Source of the DNA: Chromatiales bacterium
Lineage (GTDB): Bacteria; Pseudomonadota; Gammaproteobacteria; Thiohalomonadales; Thiohalomonadaceae
Reading direction: 5' to 3'
Assembly (NCBI GenBank): GCA_029864785.1
Contig: JAOTST010000114.1
Span: 1 to 5,921, forward strand
Length of the DNA stretch: 5,921 nt
Below are positions 1 to 5,921 of this stretch, one piece after another. The position numbers and the translations under genes were made by a program. Below the pieces are notes generated by a model that saw only the letters and a list, made by a program, of their open reading frames with translations, was not told where the DNA came from and did no database searches. Each line of letters starts with the position of its first letter. Within the stretch, counting starts at the first letter, position 1.

Positions 1-807
1 ATTGGCGACACCGATGCCGCGCTAGAGTGCGTCAAACAGTTCCATAATGATGAACAGGCGTGTGTCATTGTAAAGCATGCCAACCCCTGTGGTGTTGCCC
101 TCGGTGCGACTCAATTGGAGGCCTATGACCGCGCCTATGCCACTGACCCTGAGTCAGCCTTTGGCGGTATTATCGCCTTCAATCAGGAGCTGGATGCGGC
201 AACCGCTCAAGCGATCATTGACCGCCAATTTGTCGAGGTTATCATCGCCCCATTTGTAACCGATGAGGCACAGGCTGCAATTGAAGCCAAGAAAAATGTT
301 CGTCTGTTAGTAACTGGCCACTGGTCCATTGCGCCGGTAAAATCGCTCGACTTCAAACGTGTTAATGGGGGGCTGCTGGTTCAAGATCGTGACCTTGGCA
401 TGGTATCAAGAGATGATCTAAAGGTAGTCTCCAAACGTCAACCCACCGAACAGGAGATGAATGATCTACTGTTTGCATGGCGCGTCGCCAAATTTGTAAA
501 ATCCAATGCGATTGTCTACTGCAACAATAATCAGACTATTGGTGTTGGTGCAGGTCAGATGAGTCGTATCAACTCAGCCCGTATCGCCGGCATCAAGGCA
601 GAGCATGCAGGTCTGGAGGTGAAGGGTTCCGTAATGGCCTCTGATGCCTTCTTCCCTTTCCGAGATGGTATTGATAATGCTGCTGAGGCAGGAATTGCTG
701 CCGTGATTCAACCCGGCGGCTCGATGCGTGATGAAGAGGTGATTGCTGCTGCTGATGAGGCCAACATGGCGATGGTCTTCACCGGAATGCGCCACTTCAG
801 ACACTAA
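1..807 (+). CDS. purH: PurH, bifunctional AICAR transformylase / IMP cyclohydrolase, 3' part (start lies before the window)
   Basis: Cytosolic enzyme of the last two steps of de novo purine synthesis: formylation of AICAR with 10-formyl-tetrahydrofolate, then ring closure to IMP. The frame is open from base 1 and gives 268 codons before TAA, so about half of a protein that is usually near 530 residues is present. What is here is the AICAR transformylase domain; the N-terminal cyclohydrolase domain is outside. Visible hallmarks are KHANPCG (the family's catalytic Lys-His pair, codons 25-26 of the window, bases 73-78), the [11 protein letters not shown] stretch, [58 protein letters not shown], and the family C-terminus MRHFRH. 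No frameshift or missing motif is seen. It ends 28 bases before a strong terminator, so purD is not co-transcribed from here, unlike the purHD operon of enterobacteria. Identity is very secure; the gene is cut only by the window edge. Confidence 0.98.
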   Translation: MGDTDAALECVKQFHNDEQACVIVKHANPCGVALGATQLEAYDRAYATDPESAFGGIIAFNQELDAATAQAIIDRQFVEVIIAPFVTDEAQAAIEAKKNVRLLVTGHWSIAPVKSLDFKRVNGGLLVQDRDLGMVSRDDLKVVSKRQPTEQEMNDLLFAWRVAKFVKSNAIVYCNNNQTIGVGAGQMSRINSARIAGIKAEHAGLEVKGSVMASDAFFPFRDGIDNAAEAGIAAVIQPGGSMRDEEVIAAADEANMAMVFTGMRHFRH

Positions 808-830
808 CCACCGTCAATAATATCGATTGA

Positions 831-2165
831 TTAGAGAGGGCAGCCAAGGCTGCCCTCTTTTTTTCCATGCGTCTCATCTAGAATCATAAACTGATCCAAT
901 ACCGTTCCATCTTCAGCAATAAAGGTTGAGGTCAATTTTCCAGACTCAACATCAATCACCTGCGATCCCCGTTTCGAGGTAGAAAATTTCATTACCGGGT
1001 GATCCAAGCTACCCGAATCACTCTTGGCAGATGAACCGATGACCAAATAGTTGGTACCCATCCCCTTGGTTAGGCAGTTATCACGGTCGATAACCATTGC
1101 CTCAGTCAACGATGAAGAGAATCCATAATGTCCATGCAACTGGAATGAACGTTCATAAACGTGACTATGTCCCGAAAGAACCATATCGACCCCACCGGCT
1201 TCTAAAATAGGCAGAATATTTTCCCGCACATCAACCATGCGTCCAAGGCTATCCCAACTTTTATCTCCCAACCCTTCCCAGGTATCATCTGAATTGTGTC
1301 CCCCTTTGGTATAAGGCGGATGATGAAAAACAGCGATCACCCAAGGATTTCTATTCTGAAACAGATCTTTCTTTAACCAGAGAGCCATATCATCGTTAGG
1401 CGCTAAAGATTCCGTTTCTGTATCCAGATAGATCAGGTGAAGTTGCCCATAATTAAATGAGAAATAGTGCTCTGTGCCGGAGGGTGCGCCACCAAGTTCG
1501 CCTGCTTCAGGAAAGGTGAAATTCTTAAAAAATGACCACCGGCGTGCATCATGATTACCGTATGCAGGCCAATAGGGATAGTGGGGCAACAGCTCAGGAT
1601 AGGCATCAAAAAGTGCACTTTGAAACTCTTTCTGTTTACCCGACTTATATGCGTTATCCCCGGTAGTGAGCCACAGATCGAATGGGGGACGTGTGCCGCG
1701 TGGATGTGCCTCCATCCAGTGCATCGCCTGATTTTTTACACTTTGAGTCTCTTTACGATAGTAGCCTGGATCCCCCTGTACCCAGAGACGAACCGCTTTA
1801 TCATCTGTCACATCGGGGGCAGTTACAAACCACTCAACTTTTTTACTACCAACAATCTGATAGTTGTAGCGCGTACTGGATTGCAAACCCTTTAACTGTA
1901 GTTCATGGCTTTCAACAGCCTCCGACTCCTTCACAGAGTGTACGAGCTCTTGACCAGAACCATAGTTAATCTGACCTGTAGAAGCATCTAGACTCTGCCA
2001 GCGAATCGTCACCCGATCACTCCCCAGCATTTGCAGATAGGGACCACGTACCCCCGTAAACTGACTGTCCAGATATTTCTGAACCATCCGCCCCAAAGTA
2101 AGAATTGCAATCAATATAATCAGGGTCAGAAAAAAGAGCTTAAGAATTTTTTTTAGCCGTGCCAC
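831..2165 (-). CDS. Membrane-anchored purple acid phosphatase-like metallophosphoesterase
   Basis: Predicted 444-residue dinuclear-metal phosphoesterase. The substrate cannot be read from the sequence. Residues 4-9 carry several Lys/Arg, and residues 9-25 form one strongly hydrophobic segment with no clear AxA cleavage site. This suggests an uncleaved signal anchor with the catalytic part in the periplasm. Residues about 39-117 look like the fibronectin-III-like N-terminal domain of purple acid phosphatases (begins RGPYLQ). The catalytic domain carries all five family motifs in order: GDPG (131-134), GDNAY (169-173, Tyr being the family's iron ligand), GNHD (203-206), VFHH (279-282) and GHSHVYER (332-339). 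The GTG at 2165-2163 is the first usual start codon after an in-frame TAG, with a modest GGAA nine bases upstream; starting at the next Met (27) would lose the anchor. The gene converges on purH, diverges from purD, and its last ten or so codons overlap the purH terminator. The fold and enzyme class are secure; phosphomonoesterase versus phosphodiesterase activity is open. Confidence 0.9.
   Translation of the reverse strand: MARLKKILKLFFLTLIILIAILTLGRMVQKYLDSQFTGVRGPYLQMLGSDRVTIRWQSLDASTGQINYGSGQELVHSVKESEAVESHELQLKGLQSSTRYNYQIVGSKKVEWFVTAPDVTDDKAVRLWVQGDPGYYRKETQSVKNQAMHWMEAHPRGTRPPFDLWLTTGDNAYKSGKQKEFQSALFDAYPELLPHYPYWPAYGNHDARRWSFFKNFTFPEAGELGGAPSGTEHYFSFNYGQLHLIYLDTETESLAPNDDMALWLKKDLFQNRNPWVIAVFHHPPYTKGGHNSDDTWEGLGDKSWDSLGRMVDVRENILPILEAGGVDMVLSGHSHVYERSFQLHGHYGFSSSLTEAMVIDRDNCLTKGMGTNYLVIGSSAKSDSGSLDHPVMKFSTSKRGSQVIDVESGKLTSTFIAEDGTVLDQFMILDETHGKKEGSLGCPL
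835..864 (+). terminator. Rho-independent terminator of purH
   Basis: Perfect 11-bp inverted repeat: AGAGGGCAGCC at 835-845, two bases (AA), then GGCTGCCCTCT at 848-858. Physically this would be a 10-bp stem with a CAAG loop. It is followed by a T run at 858-864. The hairpin sits 28 bases after the purH stop and points the right way for it. On the minus strand there is no T run after the stem, so it should not terminate the opposing phosphatase gene, whose final codons lie inside it. Confidence 0.93.
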
Positions 2166-2200
2166 AATCCACTATTCCAATCATTCATCGAATGGCTCCA

Positions 2201-2209
2201 TGGTACAAT
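2201..2209 (+). promoter_or_regulatory. Candidate extended -10 promoter for purD
   Basis: TGGTACAAT matches the sigma-70 extended -10 pattern TGn-TATAAT with one mismatch. No good -35 box lies 16-18 bases upstream, which is typical of extended -10 promoters. Transcription would begin near 2216, giving a leader of about 55 bases before the purD GTG. It lies in the 105-base divergent gap between the phosphatase gene and purD, where a purD promoter is needed because purH ends in a terminator. This is inference from motif and position only. Confidence 0.45.
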
Positions 2210-2270
2210 ATTTGGTTCCACAGTTTGAAAAAGTTTCGACAACCCATTGAAAGAGTTAACAGAGAATATA

Positions 2271-3563
2271 GTGAATATTTTAGTCATCGGCGGCGGTGGC
2301 CGCGAACATGCCTTGGCATGGAAAGTAGCCCAATCATCCCAAGTAACAAAGGTCTATATCGCGCCGGGCAATGCCGGTACCGCAAGTGAACCCAAAATGG
2401 AAAATGTTGCCATTGGTGTCGAAGATACCGAGGCACTAGTTCAATTTGCAAAAAACAATCATATCGCTCTCACCATCGTCGGCCCCGAGGCACCACTTGT
2501 TATCGGCGTGGTCGATGCATTTCAGGCTGTAGGTCTACGCTGCTTTGGTCCCTCACAAGCTGCGGCCCAACTAGAGGGTTCCAAGGCTTTTACCAAAGAT
2601 TTTCTGGAACGTCACAAGATCCCCTCCGCCGACTACGGCAACTTTACCGAGGTTGCCCCTGCCATTGAATATATCAAACAGCAGGGCGCTCCGATTGTCG
2701 TCAAGGCCGATGGTCTTGCTGCAGGTAAAGGGGTTATTCTCGCCCAGACCGAAGCCGAAGCCATTGCCGCAGTAGAGGATATGCTGGCAGGTAACGCCTT
2801 TGGCGATGCGGGACACCGGGTGGTGATTGAAGAGTTTCTTCAAGGCGAAGAGGCAAGCTTTATCTGTATGGTTGATGGCAAGAATATCCTGCCTATGGCC
2901 ACTTCACAGGATCACAAAGCCGCCTACGATGGCGATACCGGCCCCAATACAGGCGGTATGGGTGCCTACTCTCCCGCCCCGGTCGTCACTCCCGAACTTT
3001 TTGAACGCATCATGACCCAAGTGATCGAGCCTACGGTTCAAGGTATGGCCGCTGAAGGTCATCCCTATACCGGTTTTCTCTATGCCGGTGTGATGATCGA
3101 TAGCAACGGTATCCCCAAGGTACTGGAGTACAACTGCCGCTTTGGGGATCCAGAGACTCAACCCATCATGATGCGTCTACAGTCCGATTTGGTAGAGCTC
3201 TGTAATGCTGCGCTCGACAAAAAATTGGACCAGACCTCTGCCAAATGGGATGAGCGCGTCGCTATGGGCGTTGTTATTGCCGCAGAGGGTTACCCCAATA
3301 GCTACTCCAAAGGTGATGTCATCTCAGGTCTTGGAGTGGGCGAAAGTAACTCGGCCAAGATATTCCATGCGGGTACTCAATTCGATGGCACCAACACCGT
3401 CACTGCTGGAGGACGCGTTCTCTGTGCCACAGCACTCGGTAACAGCGTACTTGACGCCCAGCAGAACGCCTATGCTCTCGCAAAAGAGATCAGCTGGAAT
3501 GGCGCCTGGTACCGTAATGATATCGGTCATCGCGCCATTTCAAGGGAAATGGCCGCAAAATAG
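2271..3563 (+). CDS. purD: PurD, phosphoribosylamine-glycine ligase (GAR synthetase)
   Basis: Cytosolic ATP-grasp ligase that joins 5-phosphoribosylamine and glycine to make GAR, the second step of purine synthesis from PRPP. The GTG at 2271 gives 430 residues beginning MNILVIGGGGREHALAWK, which lines up with the family N-terminus, and AGAG six bases upstream may serve as a weak ribosome site. An in-frame TTG at 2247 would add eight residues but has no ribosome site. With the GTG start, the N-terminal loop GGGGREH is at 7-13, the ATP-grasp stretch KADGLAAGKGV at 145-155, GEEASF at 192-197, GPNTGGMGAYSP at 224-235, and the GARS signature RFGDPETQ at 290-297. Length is that of a stand-alone bacterial PurD (about 430); there is no PurM or PurN fusion. 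It ends in TAG with no terminator before prk 82 bases on, so read-through into prk is likely. No defect is visible. Confidence 0.97.
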   Translation: MNILVIGGGGREHALAWKVAQSSQVTKVYIAPGNAGTASEPKMENVAIGVEDTEALVQFAKNNHIALTIVGPEAPLVIGVVDAFQAVGLRCFGPSQAAAQLEGSKAFTKDFLERHKIPSADYGNFTEVAPAIEYIKQQGAPIVVKADGLAAGKGVILAQTEAEAIAAVEDMLAGNAFGDAGHRVVIEEFLQGEEASFICMVDGKNILPMATSQDHKAAYDGDTGPNTGGMGAYSPAPVVTPELFERIMTQVIEPTVQGMAAEGHPYTGFLYAGVMIDSNGIPKVLEYNCRFGDPETQPIMMRLQSDLVELCNAALDKKLDQTSAKWDERVAMGVVIAAEGYPNSYSKGDVISGLGVGESNSAKIFHAGTQFDGTNTVTAGGRVLCATALGNSVLDAQQNAYALAKEISWNGAWYRNDIGHRAISREMAAK

Positions 3564-3634
3564 CTATAAATGTAGAGATACCCCCCCTATTTCGGCTAAA
3601 ATAGCCTCAACCAATACAAATTATTAAATTAACT

Positions 3635-3638
3635 GGAG
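3635..3638 (+). promoter_or_regulatory. Ribosome binding site of prk
   Basis: GGAG seven bases before the ATG at 3646. It is the clearest Shine-Dalgarno match in the window and fixes the prk start. Confidence 0.75.
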
Positions 3639-3645
3639 TGAATCC

Positions 3646-4545
3646 ATGTCTGAAAAACACCCTGTCGTTGCCATCACAGGCTCTTCTGGTGCGGGTACTA
3701 CGACCGTAAAGAATGCCTTTGAGCACATCTTTTTCCGTGAGCACATCAAGCCACTCGTTGTTGAGGGTGATAGTTTCCACCGCTTTGACCGTGCCGAAAT
3801 GAAAGTAGCTATGACCAAGGCAGAGGCCGAAGGCGATCACTTTTTCAGCCACTTTGGCCCAGAAGCAAACCACTTTGACCTCATTGGAGAGACCTTTAAA
3901 ACCTATGGCGACGATGGCAAATGTAAGCGTCGCTACTACATCCACAGTGATGAAGAGGCTATAGAGCACAACGAGCGTCTGGGTGGTACTAGCTACACTG
4001 CGGGTCAGTTCACTCCATGGCAAGAGATTGACGAAGAGACCGATTTGCTCTTCTATGAAGGTCTGCACGGCGGTGCTGCCGATGATCAAACCGATGTATC
4101 TAGTTTTGTAGATCTACTTGTAGGTGTGGTGCCTATCGTCAACCTAGAGTGGATTCAGAAGATTTTCCGCGACAATTCACAACGTGGCTACTCCGCCGAG
4201 ACGATTGTCGATACCATTCTACGTCGCATGCCGGACTACATGAACTACATCACACCTCAGTTCTCACGCACCGATATCAACTTCCAGCGTGTACCGACTG
4301 TCGACACCTCAAATCCATTTATTGCGCGAGACATTCCCACGCCTGACGAAAGTTTTGTGGTAATTCGCTTTAAAGATCTGAAGAAGTTTGATGTCGATTT
4401 CATCTATCTTCTCAACATGATCCCCGACTCATTCATGTCTCGCCGTAACACCATCGTGGTACCGGGTGGCAAGATGGGTTATGCGATGGAATTAATCTTC
4501 GCCCCTATCGTTCATAGAATGATTGAGAATAGCCGAAACGGCTAG
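3646..4545 (+). CDS. prk: Phosphoribulokinase, class I (bacterial octameric type)
   Basis: Calvin-cycle kinase: ribulose 5-phosphate + ATP to ribulose 1,5-bisphosphate, the acceptor for Rubisco, in the cytosol. It has 299 residues; relatives are usually near 290. The P-loop GSSGAGTTT is at 12-20. GDSFHR at 41-46 places Asp42 and His45 exactly where I recall the Rhodobacter sphaeroides catalytic base and substrate contact, with Arg49 also kept. Further on, YEGLHGG (Glu138) and VNLEWIQKIFRDNSQRG contain Lys172, Arg175, Asp176 and Arg180. These match recalled Rhodobacter residues E131, K165, R168, D169 and R173 with a constant shift of seven. ITPQFSRT, NFQRVPTVDTSNPF and VVPGGKMG are further class I blocks. 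There is no CP12-type cysteine loop, as expected for class I, which is usually controlled by NADH and AMP. It follows purD without a terminator and is itself followed by one. A homologue without a Calvin role (the E. coli PrkB type) is possible, but DTILRRMPDY and VVIRF look like those of autotroph enzymes. No Rubisco gene is in view. Confidence 0.95.
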   Translation: MSEKHPVVAITGSSGAGTTTVKNAFEHIFFREHIKPLVVEGDSFHRFDRAEMKVAMTKAEAEGDHFFSHFGPEANHFDLIGETFKTYGDDGKCKRRYYIHSDEEAIEHNERLGGTSYTAGQFTPWQEIDEETDLLFYEGLHGGAADDQTDVSSFVDLLVGVVPIVNLEWIQKIFRDNSQRGYSAETIVDTILRRMPDYMNYITPQFSRTDINFQRVPTVDTSNPFIARDIPTPDESFVVIRFKDLKKFDVDFIYLLNMIPDSFMSRRNTIVVPGGKMGYAMELIFAPIVHRMIENSRNG

Positions 4546-4570
4546 ACGACTACCTATTACCGTCGTTAAT

Positions 4571-4596
4571 AAAGACCCGCAATCGCGGGTCTTTTT
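4571..4596 (+). terminator. Rho-independent terminator of prk
   Basis: Perfect 10-bp stem: AAAGACCCGC at 4571-4580, loop AATC, GCGGGTCTTT at 4585-4594, ending in a run of five T (4592-4596). It lies 25 bases after the prk TAG. It closes the purD-prk unit and separates it from the small gene that follows on the same strand. The A-rich 5' arm also gives a short T run on the minus strand, but no minus-strand gene needs it. Confidence 0.92.
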
Positions 4597-4649
4597 ATAT
4601 CCGCTAGATAACGAGTGCTCCAATTTGCCTATAAACAAGCTCTATTATT

Positions 4650-5039
4650 ATGAATGCTCCCAAAACACTTTTCTCTATTATTGATTCCCCCACACACCCT
4701 AACTTCAGCTCACTATATAAAAATGCTGGAATAGAAGAGGAGATTATCAACTCAATGCGCAGGGCGATCGGTCAATTAAAAAGACAATCCCCAGACTATA
4801 TTGTTGCCGAGTTTTCCTATGCCTATAGTAGTAACTACAGTGCCATCCATACCAGCAATCTTGACGTGCTACTCCACAGCTTGAAGAGATACTCTCCTGA
4901 GACAAAAGTGATCGTACTGGTGAACAGAGATGAACTTGAGTATGTTGATCACATTAGGGAGCTTTTCCCCTTGCATGCAATTCTTAGTTATCCCGTCAAT
5001 AAGGGAGAAGTTCGAGAGCTGCTCCAGCAAACAGCCTAA
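4650..5039 (+). CDS. Small protein of unknown function, probable degenerate response-regulator receiver (CheY-like) domain
   Basis: 129 residues, not recognised as a named family. The order of predicted strands and helices resembles a receiver domain. A hydrophobic strand TLFSIID (6-12) is followed by a helix around 27-46. PDYIVAEF (48-55) reads like the phosphoacceptor strand PDLVLLD with Glu54 where Asp would be. KVIVLVN (86-92) resembles strand 4, and AILSYPVNKGEVRELL (110-125) resembles the last strand and helix, with Tyr114 where the conserved Lys-Pro lysine would stand. If this reading is right it cannot be phosphorylated normally. There is no signal peptide, membrane segment or DNA-binding domain, so it should be a cytosolic single-domain protein. 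The ATG at 4650 is the only usual start after the in-frame TAA at 4632, and there is no Shine-Dalgarno sequence. Counted G+C is about 44%, somewhat below purD. It is flanked by terminators, so it appears to be its own transcription unit. That it is a real gene is likely; the receiver reading is tentative. Confidence 0.75.
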   Translation: MNAPKTLFSIIDSPTHPNFSSLYKNAGIEEEIINSMRRAIGQLKRQSPDYIVAEFSYAYSSNYSAIHTSNLDVLLHSLKRYSPETKVIVLVNRDELEYVDHIRELFPLHAILSYPVNKGEVRELLQQTA

Positions 5040-5079
5040 GAACGTGGATGACTAAGAGAGCCCCGTACATCCTGTACAT

Positions 5080-5108
5080 AAAAAAGCCTCCTAAGAGAGG
5101 AGGCTTTT
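5080..5108. terminator. Bidirectional terminator between the small gene and guaB
   Basis: Perfect 11-bp stem: AAAAGCCTCCT at 5082-5092, loop AAGAG, AGGAGGCTTTT at 5098-5108. The left arm starts in six A (5080-5085), giving six T on the minus strand for guaB; the right arm ends in four T for the plus-strand gene. It sits 42 bases after the plus-strand stop and 20 bases after the guaB stop, as expected for a shared terminator between convergent genes. The T run is better for guaB. Confidence 0.92.
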
Positions 5109-5128
5109 ACCACGCACTCACCGTTTAA

Positions 5129-5921
<793 letters not shown>

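Noticed and set aside
1551..1969. Two overlapping plus-strand open frames inside the phosphatase gene
   Set aside because: Both are antisense to a gene with all five catalytic motifs intact and show no recognisable protein pattern.
2247..2270. Upstream in-frame TTG start for purD, adding eight residues
   Set aside because: No ribosome site precedes the TTG, and the GTG at 2271 gives the N-terminus and length expected for the family.
2159..2389. 76-codon plus-strand frame across the divergent region into purD
   Set aside because: It overlaps the true purD start in another frame, and its product resembles nothing.
3581..3587. Run of seven C between purD and prk
   Set aside because: It is a short homopolymer in non-coding sequence, with no evidence for phase variation because no reading frame crosses it.
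3594..3606. Inverted repeat GGCTA-AAA-TAGCC between purD and prk as a terminator
   Set aside because: The stem is only five pairs and is not followed by a T run; it is too weak to terminate purD.
3607..4089. 160-codon open frame on the minus strand
   Set aside because: It lies antisense to the conserved prk reading frame, has no family features, and is explained as a shadow of prk codon usage.
5065..5077. Small inverted repeat GTACA-TCC-TGTAC before the shared terminator
   Set aside because: Five-base arms are expected by chance, it stands between convergent gene ends, and no second copy suggests an operator.

Overview
The window looks like a piece of chromosome from a gammaproteobacterium, probably a chemo- or photoautotroph that fixes CO2 by the Calvin cycle. 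The organism call is inference. It rests on the close resemblance of PurH, PurD and GuaB to gammaproteobacterial proteins I remember, and on a class I (octameric, bacterial type) phosphoribulokinase with a complete set of catalytic residues. Base composition is moderate. No mobile element, CRISPR array, tRNA or rRNA was found. Genes fill almost everything and no gene-free stretch exceeds about 110 bases.

Layout, left to right. (1) The 3' part of purH (+), ending in a strong intrinsic terminator. (2) A minus-strand gene for a membrane-anchored purple-acid-phosphatase-like metallophosphoesterase; its last codons run through the purH terminator hairpin. (3) A 105-base divergent intergenic region with a candidate extended -10 promoter facing purD. 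(4) purD (+), starting at a GTG. (5) prk (+), 82 bases after purD with no terminator between them, followed by its own strong terminator. (6) A small plus-strand gene of 129 codons, which I read as a degenerate response-regulator receiver domain (function unknown). (7) A bidirectional terminator. (8) The 3' part of guaB (-), which runs off the right edge.

How they fit together: PurH catalyses the last two steps of IMP synthesis, PurD the second step after PRPP, and GuaB diverts IMP towards GMP. Prk makes ribulose 1,5-bisphosphate from ribulose 5-phosphate, the same pentose-phosphate pool that feeds PRPP. In enterobacteria purH and purD form one operon (purHD). Here the antiparallel phosphatase gene and a terminator separate them, and purD appears to be read together with prk instead.

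Most of the window is conserved housekeeping sequence. I do not see a multi-gene undescribed system. The least explained gene is the small receiver-like protein at 4650-5039; the most unusual arrangements are the purD-prk pairing and the terminator hairpin embedded in the phosphatase coding end.
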